From contig JAJEKV010000013.1 in the NCBI GenBank assembly GCA_021234155.1, positions 8,257,193 to 8,321,192 of the forward strand: 64,000 nucleotides of DNA, in the 5' to 3' direction. The DNA is from Isoetes taiwanensis (taxonomy: Eukaryota > Streptophyta > Lycopodiopsida > Isoetales > Isoetaceae). Positions 35,441 through 47,504 of this stretch are shown in pieces (position 1 is the first letter of the stretch; each line of letters opens with the position of its first letter). The position numbers and the translations under genes are program-made. The notes beneath the pieces are model-generated. The model saw nothing but the letters and a program-made list of their open reading frames with translations, was not told where the DNA came from and made no database searches.

Positions 35441-36060
35441 AAGTTAGGCTCGTTTGTTAGAGGCTGAGATCTGTGAATCTAGAGGTCTGCTAGGGCTAAG
35501 AAAGATGCAAACTCGGCTGAATGCCAGTCGAGAACCTGGCATTGCACGTTATATCAATCACATACAAGATTGTTGGCTCGCTCCCAGTCCTCCAATGACG
35601 TCCATGCTTTCGGGCCAGCTCGGATTGATCAGGCTCGACGATCTGCTTGGCAAAGTGTGCTTCACTGGTGCTGGCAGATCGGAATTGATCTGGTGCAGGT
35701 TCAATGCGGGCTTTGGAGGCTGGCTGGAATCTGAAAGTAGTTCTTTTAGGGTTCCAGACTCCTTTTATCGTGACGCTTTTTGGGTTGGCATCTAAAGGGT
35801 CATTTAGAGTTATTGTCACATAGCAATGGTTATAGGCATATTTTAATGGTTCCAAATAGTCATATTTCAAGGTAGGGTCCTATGCGGTTGCCATGTACAT
35901 GTCGCTGGATTGACATGTACTAGTGACGTGGTGGTACAATATACGTACTCACAGCATATATTATGCTGGAATGTCACAGTCTCCCCACCTTGAGTTAATG
36001 CTGTCTGCAGCATCCTGTGTCTCCCCACCTTGAAAACCTGCATGATCCCTGTCGAATATA
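35441..36060. other. LTR-like sequence, copy A
   Basis: Ends with ATTATGCTGGAATGTCACAG followed by two TCTCCCCACCTTGA words around CTGTCTGCAGCATCC. The same ending occurs in copy B (near 44005) and, more diverged, at 60155-60225 (CTGGAACATCCCTTGAATTG, then CATTTCCCCACCTTGAAATC). Recurrence at the edge of pol relics suggests LTR sequence of one family. Open frames on the minus strand here are shared between the copies but have no recognisable domain. Confidence 0.45.
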
Positions 36061-36299
36061 TTGGCGCAATTTACAAAAATTAATTATGTTTTGATGATTT
36101 TAATATCAAAGTTTTATTAAATTATAGCAAGGGGATTAATTATACCCTGTTTTAACATGTCCTTAAATGTTCTGCAACATATGATTTTTTTTCGTTTGCT
36201 TGTCGCATGCTGTGGAAAACCATGTGCTGCCAATCCTTCCGCAGTGCGACCCCTCTTGCCGTTGTTTCCCTTTTTTGTTCTATTGGCCTGCAGGTCCAC

Positions 36300-36444
36300 A
36301 CTATGTTAGGACTTAACGATTATTGCTAACGAAGTTCCTCATGAGGCACAAGATAAATTGGTAAAGGCATACCTAACGCAGCTTGCTCCTGAGAATAAAC
36401 GCTTGATTTTTGAGGAATTTTTGGATATATCATCTCTTGCATAG
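36300..36444 (+). pseudogene. Exon-like frame ending FEEFLDISSLA-stop, copy A
   Basis: After a pyrimidine-rich stretch and an acceptor-like CTGCAG (about 36294), the plus strand reads LTIIANEVPHEAQDKLVKAY then LTQLAPENKRLIFEEFLDIS and SLA-stop. The same frame is open in copy B (44341-44486) with conservative differences (K/R, V/I). The peptide looks like genuine protein, probably a captured last exon or a retroelement-encoded piece. I do not recognise its family. Confidence 0.4.
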
Positions 36445-38120
36445 GCGGGTTGCTCCATTCAGTGGATTATCATTATCCGTTGAGAATTTTATTCCTGCCT
36501 ATGCAATTATACATGTACTTTCTTGGGATATTGAATAAAGTTTGACGTCCTTTAAAAAAGGTGGGGGGTATCAAAAGCATGGAAAGATCCACGATCATAT
36601 AGTCCAATAAACTTAGCTAGTAATTGTCCATGTGGAGAGGACCCATATCTGGACAATATGCTTAGTTTGCTAATCAGAACGATCACAGAGACAACATGGC
36701 ACCTAGAAAGAAAAGAGCAGGAGCAAAGAATTGAGAGACCCTAAAGTGACATGGATGAGGTTTAAATAATGATACCATGGGTGATAACAGAATTTGCTAT
36801 AGCCATTAACGGTGATAAGGGATCCATGGCGTATTTATATTGCTGTTGAGACCGTAAATAAACCTTTAAATACAAATTATTATTTCAAGAAGAGAGAGTC
36901 TCAGCGCTTGGTAAAACTTAGACCATAATTTGCTTCTTAACTCAGAGCGGCACATATTGTAGGGATAAGTTACCACAATCATTCACTTAGTTGACTCCAT
37001 GATCTAAAGATAAAAATAATAAAAGGTTGCCAGGTAGGGTCATTCGTGTTTCTAGTGAGATGACATGCACATTTTCCTCATGATATACATTTCTTTCTCT
37101 GCCAATACTCTATTTATACTGTTGTTGTCCAAGAAATCCATGCCCAAATCTTTTTCATCTACATCACGACCTCTACCATGTTTTTTTGTACAAAACTACC
37201 CTTTCAAGCTTGCACCTCCTCTCTATAGAACTCCCCATATGACTCGTATCTAGATGGACAGATAGATGAGTAGAAGACACAGGATTGCCATCTCATCGCA
37301 CCTCTAGGGCATCTATAACAAGGGGAGCATCTATAAGCACTAATACATAAGAATAATAATGTGGGCCACCTTGAGAGTGGCACATATCCATCCATCTCAT
37401 CAATAGAGCATCAATCACATGTTAACCTACACATAACATGGCTCCTATCCTGGCTTGGACTCAAATGGGCAGTTCGGCTGACGACTGGTAACTGCAAGAA
37501 AAAGAGTCGTAACAATGGCGTTGATTGGCATAACACAATGGCTGGAGTTGACCACTCCATCTGCCCTGTGCATAATGTGTGTAGATAGGTTGAAAAGCAC
37601 CGGGCTTCGACGGTAACTTGTCGGATGTGATTCTCGCAAGCTCACTCAAGGGCATATCTCCCTTGGTCAGATAAGGCAGATCGGGACTATTCATCCCAAC
37701 TAGTAGACATCATGCCACTCATCCACTCTGCCCACCGAGGCATGATGTCTATTAGTTGGGATGAATAGTCCAAACCTATCTCATTTGACCAAGGGAGATG
37801 TGACCCTAGAGTGAGCTTACGGAAATGGTACAAAAACGGACCTAGGCTAGGTTTTTGGACTATATAGGTTAGGGTTTATGGGATAAGTCCATTTGGCTCC
37901 AATGAGGTATGTCCACCTTGTACGGCACCAATCGGGTGGTCCACGTGAAAAAATGGGCTTCCATACTGAAAGGTAGGCAAGTTATATAATAACTTGACCC
38001 CCTATCTGCTAGGTATGGCCCCTCCTTGACATGTAGGCAAACGCGTGGGATACATTGGCCCTGGCCTTGTACAAGGCGGATGACAAGACTTGTACTATGA
38101 AGTGATCGTAGAATATGTAT

Positions 38121-38187
<67 letters not shown>

Positions 38188-38210
38188 AAAATAACAACAA
38201 CAACAACAAT

Positions 38211-38260
<50 letters not shown>

Positions 38261-38261
38261 C
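38121..38261. repeat. (CAA)n microsatellite, copy A, ~140 bp
   Basis: About 45 CAA units, with AAAAATAAC and AATAAC interruptions. In copy B the same locus (46525-46562) has only about 12 units. Long poly-V/poly-L frames on the minus strand are artefacts of this repeat. Confidence 0.97.
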
Positions 38262-39253
38262 GTCGTGGTTAGGAAAAAACGAGCATGCTAAATTGGTTTA
38301 ATTAGCAAATCCTTCCTAAGCAAATTTCAAGTTGCAAAAAAGAGTAATGAGGTAAGTATACATAGAAAAACCATAAGAAAAGATGCATATGCCATTCATG
38401 ATAAATTAATTTAGAAATGTGATGTACAAGGAGAATAAATCATACTCTAAATGGGATGAATTGAGAGGAAATCGACCTCCAAAGTATAAGCATGGGATTG
38501 ACATGTTCTCCCATGTCACAAACTGGTGTGTCAAGTGAAATCACACACGAGGGCTCCCTTACCACCACAGCCATTGTAATATCAGGCATAGCCATTGTAA
38601 TCCCCTCCTTAAGGAATATAAATAGATAGATAAAAGGGTGCATGCTTCAACAACATGACCTCATGTGATTAAGTCCCATTCCACGACTAAATTGTTTGTA
38701 AAACAAATGCCCCTTCAACTTTTTGGGAAACCTATAGAACATGGTTTTTATCGTCCACGGAAACCAATGGCCTATGGGAAAACCTATAGGCTTATAACAG
38801 GAATCACTTCCAAATATTTCTCTTCCATAGGAAGTAGGTGAATTATGTTCTTCTAGCAGTATTTGACTTTGTCATAGCTTTGATCAAGCTCATGCCCAGA
38901 AATCAGTATGGAGAACTTAAATCGTCGATCAACAGTACAAAGATAGAGTAGATTACTAATGGCATACATCTCAGCCAGTGATTTCCAGATTGTACAGTCT
39001 GGATTTGTGTCACCTATGTTGGGGGCTGTAAAACTAAAGTATCCCAAATACAAGAACATCTCACTATAAATACAAATTATATGCTCACTGTTTCTATTTT
39101 CAAGACAAGATGGATGCAATATTGAGATGCTTGACTGCGTCAAATTCTTTCATCCTGCTTTCGATTGATTAGCAAATGAGCAGACTAGCATTCTAGCAAT
39201 GCCAAAATAACAATCATATTCCACAGATGATATTTAGACAGATTATATTTCTC

Positions 39254-40585
39254 CGTGAGGCGGGTCCACTTCCTAGCGCGCAGGGGATTTCCATCCACTT
39301 CTTTGAAGTTTTGCAAGATATTTAAGAGGCAAACATGGGAGATATTTACATCATTAGAAAGCCCTTTCAAATAGCTTTCAAATGCACGTGTCTATGTGCC
39401 AAACAGAGTTGTGAAAGAAAAGTTATGATACTTTTAGTGAGGAGCCCATAAATCATGAGGGATGGGCCCATAAACCGTGGTGGATGGGCCCTGTTATCAA
39501 AACATTAAATCTTAGCCATTGATTTTTTATTTTGACGGCCTGCAACATATGTTCAAAGGGAGGGGGGTGAGCGATCACTGGTCTATGCGCGAAGGAAGGC
39601 AACCATACCCTACGGGCAAAATGTCTGTCACCATTAACTCGAATTTTACAAAATTTTAAAAACACAATTTAATAAGAGAAAAGGTTTTAGAATTCTTGGG
39701 CCAAAGAGTTGCATGCAACAAGTGGAAATCGTCTTGATGAAAAGTTTTGTATCGTATTCACCAATGGCACCACTTCCATTTGCATGCAAAATAGAAAATT
39801 TGTGGCAAAAAACTTTGTCACTAGACCACATGATTAACTTAAATTTTTGGGTACATCTTTTTGCTTATGCATCTACAATATGCAATTTTGGTCATTCTAG
39901 AAAGGTTAAAGAGCTTGTTGCAAAGAATCACGTCAAGCAAGCTAAATTTCTGGCAAAACCCTACTTTTAAATTCAACTTTTAGAATGTCACTTTACTCTA
40001 TGCTTTGTTGGGACCAACTTTTGCCATATTTCGACTGGAAAAAATAATTGGTCTAATTTTGGGTCTTCTAAGGTTGTGTCTTGTTGTGGGTTCCTCTTTT
40101 TGGCATAATCTACTTTCACACTTAAAAATATTAGGTTGGGGAAGTCTCAAAAGAGTTCTCACTAGCATGAGAGCCTATGATCTAAGTTCCTATAGTGTGA
40201 AAGATGGTCAAACCATTCTCCATGTGATTTGGTTAGCAATTAGGTGGTCTTGTGTTCATGTCTCTTTGGGACATTTAAAAGACTTTCATTGATATGATGT
40301 AAAAAGTACTAGCTATCCATCTATGTAGAAATACCAAGAAGTGGCATTTATCCAAGTGGAAAAGATGGGGATCCCCCAACCCTGCAATAACCAACAAAAT
40401 CACGTAAGCATGCCGAGTGATAGGCTTCTCAAAGCGCATAAATTAGGTTAATCCTCTAGTTACAGAGGATAATTCTCTAAGGAGAAGGGAGTTGACTTGT
40501 GATGTTCAGGACCTATTATGTAACAAGAGTTTTTACTGACAAGAGTGTCCAAATAATGTAATAGGCTAAGGTTCCACTTCTGTCT
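39254..40585. other. Spacer between duplicated copies A and B
   Basis: Not shared with the sequence after copy B, so it is not part of the duplicated unit. Plus-strand frames at 39713-39970 and 40005-40292 have no recognisable domain. A purine-rich start CCGTGAGGCGGG marks the exit from copy A. Confidence 0.4.
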
Positions 40586-41059
40586 GCCCCTCCCTTGAGC
40601 TCTTTGAGGTTAATGTCAAAGTATCATAATGGTCTAGTTACAGACCACAACACTCACAGTAGAGCCCATAATGTTGTTCCATAGTCCAAGGAGTTGCTAG
40701 TATCTGCCATGGGGTCCCAAACTAAAGCACTGTCCTAGGAAGCTTAGGAGTAAGTAGGAGATCAACCCTACATCTACTTCCACCAACTAGGCTCTCCTCT
40801 AGCCGAGATGTCTCGCATTGCCATTTATGGCTCTCTTGTGTTGCCACAAGAGTCATCAAACACGCCCCTATGCTTCTATTTCAAGACTAGATCCAGCCAT
40901 AATAATGCTCAAGCGCATGTCTAGCCCTTCATAAATGTTATAAGAATCACAAGTGCGAATAGGTAGGAGCATAATATACATCAATAGTAATGTTCTGACA
41001 TAGGATCTAATTAGATTATGCATGATGAACATTGTAGAATGAGGTTGGTTATGCACGCA

Positions 41060-41605
41060 CTTGGGTAATGTATTTCTTTTGGGAAACCAGCACTTAAGGC
41101 AGTTCTTCCGTATTGTCTCTTTTTTTTTCAGTTTCGCCTATATCCTAATGCTTCCCCCTTCTTAAAGGGCCTATGTGATTCTTGGGAGAAAGTTCGAGCC
41201 TTGTTTCAGATTAATCCTAATGCTTGTGCACAGTCAAACGCTCCATGCTGGTGGATTCCTCTCAATAATCGTATGCCTCTTTGTGCTACGCTACATCCAT
41301 TGACTCAGCGGCATTGGAGGCTTGTTCGCATTCTCACAGTTGATGCTTGGTACGAGGCTAGTCACTTGTTGCCACGTGATGCTTTTCAAACTAAGTTCGT
41401 GCTATCTCGATGGGACAAAGCTATTTGGCAAGATGTGACTAATATTCTGCCAGCCACTCCCTCCCAACTAGCTGATAATGGACAACATCTTAACATATGC
41501 TCAAGGATTCAATTTGTGCATTTTTGTCTGCAATGTTTGTCAACGACTTCGTCAATTTATCCCACTTCTCTCATTATATATCACCAAAATAAGAAGATCA
41601 GCTAG
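41060..41605 (+). pseudogene. LINE (L1-type) ORF2 distal fragment, copy B
   Basis: The open frame from 41201 contains PCWWIPLNNRMPLCATLHPL, HWRLVRILTVDAWYEASHLL and TKFVLSRWDKAIWQDVTNIL, aligned with copy A at 33887-34339. After PSQLAD the copies diverge in frame. The upstream FLKGL segment is present but the codon equivalent to the first Met of copy A's motif is changed (AGCCATGTTT in A, AGCCTTGTTT in B). It is a fragment like its partner. Confidence 0.5.
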
Positions 41606-41689
41606 ATAGAAAGAAGCATTGGCAAGAGAAGGTTTAACTTTCTTCAAAAGGTACTAAAGTTGTCGTTGACAACAGCTCCAGTTCTCACA

Positions 41690-43470
41690 TTGTTGGATCT
41701 GCAGAAAGATAAGATAGGGGCAAAGATGCCAATAAAATTGCGAGAGGAGGAGTCCTTATGCAAGAAGGAATGGTGTAAGCATACAACTCCAAGAAGATGA
41801 ATGTTGATGGACAATGTTACCCCATTGACGATCAAGAACTCCTTGCAATAGTAAGGGTGTTAACCATTTAGAGGGACACTAACCACCAGAGCCTACAATA
41901 TGTCTTCAATGCAACCACATCTCAATTTGAGCCAAAGAAGGTGGATGGCATTTCTAGAAGAATATGAATTCAAGATCCCCTATAAACCGAGTAAGCTTAA
42001 TGTGGTTGCCAATGCTTGTAAGTGAATGTGGAAAGAAGATCGAGAAGTCCTTAGCAGGAGATAAGGATTTTCAAGAAGAATGAACAAGTCTTTGCAAAGA
42101 AGCAAGAACTAATTAAGGAGAGGAAAACCTTCAAGCATTATAAAAGGGAAGGCAACCTCCTATACTTCAAAGACAAGTTGTGTATATTAGGAGTAAGAAA
42201 GTTCATACTTCATGACAAATGACATATTTAACAAAATTTGGACTTATTCAAATCCAATAGGTATACTTCAAAGATGTCATGATAAGATTATATGTATTTT
42301 TAACTCTTACTGATTCTAATAATTTGTTCAATTCATCATTAGATAAAAAGTATGATGGTTACTAAAGGATAAAATTACTTTCTAACTTGAATTTTCACTT
42401 TAATCTATTTTCACTTTCTTATTAAAATATTATCTTTTACAAAATATTTAAAGAAGAAAATTTTAGATTGAAACTAATTAAAGAATTACGTTTATGTTTT
42501 AATATAGAAAAAAGAAATAGTTTATTACTGATTAATTTCATTATATTTCATTTCATCAATAATAAATTGTTCAGTAGCTATTATGAAAACATTAACTTTA
42601 TCATTTAATTAATTTCAACCTAAAACATTTCTTAAAGTATTTTTAAAAGTGTGAATATTTATAAATTATGATATTCTCATTAATCGTTTTTAAGTTAATC
42701 GTTTATTCATCCATCAAATTTTATTTAGAAATCACCGTAATTGCCAAATTTTAAATTTTGTTAAATCGCTGAAAGTTGAAATTTTATATTCTTCAAATAT
42801 TTAATTCTCAATAGATTCAAGTAAAAATTAGTTCGAAAAGCAATTTTATGAGTTTTAAATTAAAGATAAACTTATATAACCAAAACATATAAAAAATTTA
42901 ATAATTAAGAAGAATTAAACAATACATATATTCTTATAATGACGTCCTTGAAGTGTTATCTATTAAATCTGAATAAGTCCAAGTTTTGTTGAATATGCTA
43001 TACAAGTATAATAGCCCTATAGCCAGCCATGCAGGATTCATGAAAACTTACTTCTAAGTAGTAGTTACTTTCTGCCAGACATGAAGAAATGAATTTCTAA
43101 TTATATCAGGCAATGCGAGCTATGTCAGTAAATGAAAGAGTGGAACAATTGAGAAGTCTAGGAGAAATTGGAGCCCTTAAAACATTCCATACACCAAGTG
43201 GAAAGCCAGTAAAAAGTGTTAACTATGGACTTCATCACAGGGCTTTGAAGAATGGCAAAAGACCATAATGTAGAAATGGTAGTAGTGGACAAAATCTCCA
43301 ATATAGCATATTTCTTACCTTGTAGAGTCACTAATACAGCCTTAAATACGACTTTGTTATTCATAAAGGAGATCTTTAAACTTCATGGGATGCCCAGGGC
43401 TATCGTTTCAAATATCATTCATATGAACTTGAAACACAGAATAACTTCTAATCTATTTATCTAAACATAC
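41690..43470 (+). pseudogene. Ty3/gypsy RNase H and integrase fragment, copy B, interrupted by a TIR element
   Basis: The same motif order as in copy A is seen: GGVLMQEGMV, a YKPSKLNVVANACK segment, REGNLLYFKDKLCIL, then after the 778-bp insertion IHAGF-like sequence (here SHAGFMKTYF) and an integrase core with VVVDKISNIAYFLPCRVTN and EIFKLHGMPRAIVSN. The core aspartate of VSD is replaced by N (VSN), beyond the shared frameshifts. The insertion lies within the linker between RNase H and integrase. Confidence 0.8.
42221..42998. mobile_element. Non-autonomous TIR element inserted in copy B (778 bp)
   Basis: The left end GACATATTTAACAAAATTTG, continuing GACTTATTCA, is matched by the reverse complement of the right end GACTTATTCA-type sequence ...AAGTTTTGTTGAATATGC. 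The inverted repeats can be followed for roughly 100 bases, including ACTTCAA..A.GTCAT and ATATATGTATT. Copy A has the uninterrupted sequence TATGACAAGTATAATAG; flanking CATGACAAAT on the left and TATACAAGT on the right look like a diverged ~9-bp duplication. The interior is AT-rich with no coding. Mutator-like membership is plausible but unproven. Confidence 0.85.
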
Positions 43471-44340
43471 AAAGTTAGGCTCATTCGTTAGAGGCTGAGA
43501 TCTGTAAATCTAAGGGTCTGCTAGGGCTAAGAAAAGATGCAAACTCGGCTCAATGTCAGTCGGGAAGCTGGCATTGCACGTCAGATCGATCATATACCAG
43601 ATCGTTGGCTCGCTCCCAGTCCTCGAACGACGTCCATGCTTTCGGGCCGGCTTGAATTGATCAAGGCTCGACGATCTGCTTGGCAAAGTGAGCTTCACTG
43701 GTGTTGGTAGATCGGAATCTATCTGGCGTAGGTGCAATGCGGGCTCTGGAGGCTGGAATCTAAAAGTAGTACTTTTAGGGTTCCAGACTCCTTTTATTGT
43801 AACACTTTTAGGGTTGGCATCTAAAGGGTCATTTAGAGTTATTGCCACGTGGCAATGGTTATAGGCATATTTTAATGGGGTCATATTTCAAGGTAGGGTC
43901 CCATGCGATTGCTATGTACATGTCGCTGGGTTGACATGTACCAGTGACATGGCAGTATAATATACGTACTCACACCATATATTATGCTAAAACATCACAT
44001 TCTCCCCACCTTGAATTAATGCTGTTCGCAGCATCCTGTGTCTCCCCACCTTGGAAACCTGCATGATCCCTGTCGGATTATTGACGCAATTTACAAAAAT
44101 TACTTTAAGATAACTATTATGTTTTGACCATTTTAATATCAAAGTTTTATTAAATTATAGCAAGGGGATTAACTACACCCTGCTTTAACATGTCTTTAAA
44201 TGTAAACGATCTGCAGCATATGAATTCTTTTCGTTTGCTTGTCGCATGCTGTAGAGGTCCATGTGCTGCCAATCCTTCCGCAATGCGACTCCTCTTACCG
44301 TTGTTTCCTTTTCTTGTTCTATTGGCCTGCAGGTCCACAC

Positions 44341-44486
44341 TATGTAAGGGCTTAACAATTATTGCTAACGAAGTTCTTCATGAGGCACAAGATAGATTGA
44401 TAAAGGCATACCTATATTCGCAGCTTGCTCTTAAGAATAAACGCTTGATTTTTGAGGAATTTTTGGATATATCATCTCTTGCATAG
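44341..44486 (+). pseudogene. Exon-like frame ending FEEFLDISSLA-stop, copy B
   Basis: LTIIANEVLHEAQDRLIKAY then LYSQLALKNKRLIFEEFLDI and SSLA-stop align with the copy A frame at 36300-36444, with one extra residue (S). In copy B the frame is open from 44190, preceded by LLPLFPFLVLLACRSTLC, but that upstream part is not open in copy A. Function unknown. Confidence 0.4.
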
Positions 44487-44579
44487 GCGGGTTGCTCCAC
44501 TCAGTGGATTATCATTATCTGCTGAGATTTTATTCTTGTCTATGCAATTATACATGTACTTTCTTGGGATATACGTCCT

Positions 44580-44617
44580 TCAAAAAAAAAAAAAAAAAAA
44601 AAAAAAAACAAAAAAAT
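44580..44617. repeat. Poly(A) run in copy B
   Basis: More than 30 A with one C, after GGGATATACGTCCTTC. Copy A has only CCTTTAAAAAAGG at this point. It follows the exon-like frame, so it could be a retrotransposed poly(A) tail or simple slippage. Confidence 0.8.
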
Positions 44618-46524
44618 ATCAAAAACATGGCAAAGACTCGCGATCATATAGTCCAATAAACTTAGCTAGTAATTGACCATGTGGAGAGGACCCATATCTG
44701 GACAATATGCTTAGTTGGTAATTAGAACGATTAAAGAGACAACATGGCACCTAGAAAGAAAAGAGCAGGAGCAAAGAACTGAGATACCCTAAAGTGACAT
44801 GGATGAGGTTTAAATAAGGCTACCATGGCTGATAACAGAATTCGCTATAGCCATTAACGATGATAAGGGATCCATGGCGTATTTATATTGCTGTTAAGAC
44901 TGTAAATAAACTTTTTAAATACAATTTATTATTTCAAGAAGAGAGAGTCTCAGCGCTTGGTAAAACTTAGTCCATAATTTGCTTCTTAACTCAGAGCGGC
45001 ACATGTTGTAGGGATAAGGTACCACAATCATTCACTTAGTTGACTCCATGATCTAAAGATAAAAATAATAAAAGGTTGCCTAGTAGGATCATCCGTGTTT
45101 CTAGTGCGATGACATGCACATTTTCCTCATGATATACATTTCTTTCTTTCCCAATACTCTATTTATACTGTTGTTGTCCAAGAAATCCATGCCCAAACCT
45201 TTTTCATCTACATCACGACATCTACCATGTTTTTTAGTACAAAACTACCCTTTCATGCTTGCAATAATAGGCACACATTTGTGCTCTCCATAACTCAGCC
45301 TCTAGTTTATCATAGTCTGAGCTCAATGACCCATCCAAATTGTATATCATCTCGCATGCCATGACAAAATCTAAGTGTGGTCAAAGCAATCTTCATAGAC
45401 TGGTTATAAATACAACCTAGTTTTCTTGAGCATGCAGCGAGGTAGAAAGATGATATGGGAAGTAGGTTTGCAATAAATTACCGAGGGCCTTTATTTCATT
45501 CGCCTAGGTAAAGCTAGTGTAGATGTCAAACACTTCACAACGGCAGCAATGACGGCAACGTGATGCTCCTACATTGCATGTGACAACCCGTCATACAATG
45601 AATTGGGTATGACTCATACCTCCTCTCTATAGAACTCCCCATATGACTCGTATCTGGATGGCCAGATAGATGAGTAGAAGACACAGGATTGGTGTCTCAT
45701 CACACCTCTAGGGCATCTATAACAACATGAGCATCTATAAGCACTAATACATAAGAATAATAAAGTGGGCCACCTTGAGAGTGGCACATATCCATCCATC
45801 TCATCAATAGAGCATCAATCACATGTTAATCTACACATAACATGGCTCCTATCCCGCCTCGGACTCAAATGGGCAGTTCGGCTGATGGCTGGTAACTGTA
45901 GAAAAAGAGTCGTAACAATGGCTTTGATTGGCATAAAACAATGGCTGGAGTTGACCACTCCATCCTCCTCTTCTATGCATAATGTGTGCAGATAGGTTCA
46001 AAAGCACCGGGCTTCAATGGTAACTTGCCGGATGTGATTCTCGCAAGCTTACTCAATGGCATATCTCCCTTGGTCAGATGAGGCAGGTTGGGACTATTCA
46101 TCCCAACTAGTAGCCATCATGCCACTCGTCCACTCTGCCCACCGAGGCATGATGTCTACTAGTGATGAATAGTCCAAACCTATCTCATTTGACCAAGGGA
46201 TATGTGACCCTAGAGTGAGCTTACGGAAATGGTACAAAAACGGATCTAGGCTAGGTTTTTGGACTATATAGGTTAGGGTTTATGGGATAAGTCCATTTGG
46301 CTCCAATGAGGTATCTCCACCTTGTACTGCACCAATTGGGCGGTCCAGATGCAAAAATGGGGTTCCTTACTGAAAGGTAGGCAAGTTATATAATAACTTG
46401 ACCCCCTATATGCTAGGTATGGCCCCTCCTTGACATGTAGGCAAACGCGTGGGATATGTTGGCCCTGGCCTTGTACAAGTCGGCTGACAAGACTTGTACT
46501 ATGACGTGATCGTAGAATATATAT

Positions 46525-46562
<38 letters not shown>
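46525..46562. repeat. (CAA)n microsatellite, copy B
   Basis: About 12 CAA units at the position of the ~45-unit array in copy A (38121-38261). Confidence 0.95.
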
Positions 46563-46563
<1 letters not shown>

Positions 46564-47403
46564 TCGTGGTTAAGAAAAAACAAGCATGCTAAATTGGTTT
46601 AATTAGCAAATCCTTTCTAAGCAAATTTTGTTGCAAAAAAGAATAATGAGGTAAGTATACATAGAAAAACCATAAGAAAATATGCATATGCCAGTCAGGA
46701 TAAATTAATTTAGAAATGTGATGTACAAGGAGAATAAATCATACTCTAAATGGGATGAATTGAGAGGAAAACGACCCCCAAAATATAACCATGGGATTGA
46801 CATGTTCTCCCATGTCACAGACTGGTGTGTCAAGTGAAATCACATAGGAGGGCTTCCTTACCACCATAGCCATTGTAATATCGGACACAGCCATTGTAAT
46901 CCCCTCCTTAAGGAATATAAATAGATAGATAGATAGAAGGGTGCATGCTTCAACAACATGACCTCATGTGATTTAAGTCCCATTCTGCGACTAAATTGTT
47001 TGTAAAACACATGCCTCTTCAACTTTTTGGGAAACCTATAAAATAGAATAAAATAGAGTTTTTATCGTCCAGGGAGACCAATGGACTATGGGAAACCTAT
47101 AGGCTTATAACATTAATCACTTCCAAATATTTCTCTCCATTCCTAGGTGAATTATGTTCTTCTAGCAGTATTTGATTTTGTCAAAGCTTTGATCAAGCTC
47201 ATGCCCAGAAATCAGTATCAGGAACTTAAATCATCAATCAACAGTACAAAGATAGAATAGATTCCCAGAAATCAATATCAGGAACTTAAATCATCGATCA
47301 ACAGTACAAAGATAGAATAGATTACTAATGGCATACATCTCACCCCGTGATTTTCAGATTGTACAGTCTGGATTTGTGTCACGTTATGAGGGGGGCTGTA
47401 TAA

Positions 47404-47500
47404 GGGAATGTTCACTTATGTGACATTCCTGGCATGTCAACCATGCCTCCGGCGGAGGCATGGTTGACATGCCAGGAATGTCACATAAGTGAACATTCCC
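47404..47500. repeat. Near-perfect 97-bp palindrome (48-bp arms, 1-base centre)
   Basis: The left arm begins GGGAATGTTCACTTATGTGA, ends GGCATGTCAACCATGCCTCC-G, and is followed by one unpaired G. The right arm is its exact reverse complement, ending TCACATAAGTGAACATTCCC. It is absent at the matching place in copy A (near 39030). It is preceded by TAA, a typical PIF/Harbinger target, and GGGAATGTTCAC is a plausible Tourist-type end, so it may be a hairpin MITE. The matching TAA on the right is not present. Confidence 0.95.
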
Positions 47501-47504
47501 GTTA

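Larger units (their letters stand above)
33394..39253 (+). repeat. Direct large duplication, copy A (~5.9 kb composite retroelement unit)
   Basis: This segment matches copy B (from 40586) from CCCCTCCCCTAAG / CCCCTCCCTTGAG to CAGATTATATTTCTC. In a sampled 170 bases around 34021 there are 8 mismatches, about 95% identity. It contains a LINE-like ORF piece, Ty3 RNase H and integrase pieces, LTR-like sequence, an exon-like frame and a CAA microsatellite. Copy A lacks the three insertions of copy B and so gives their empty sites. It also lacks about 355 bp (45263-45618 in B) and about 95 bp (near 42030-42120 in B), so copy A has had deletions of its own or B has had gains. Confidence 0.92.

Noticed and set aside
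35496-35870. Minus-strand 124-codon frame shared by copies A and B (NPLDANPKSVTIKG...)
   Set aside because: It lies in LTR-like sequence; shared openness can reflect recent duplication, and no domain is recognised.
38009-38260. Minus-strand frame of long poly-Leu and poly-Val
   Set aside because: It is only the translation of the CAA microsatellite; no gene.
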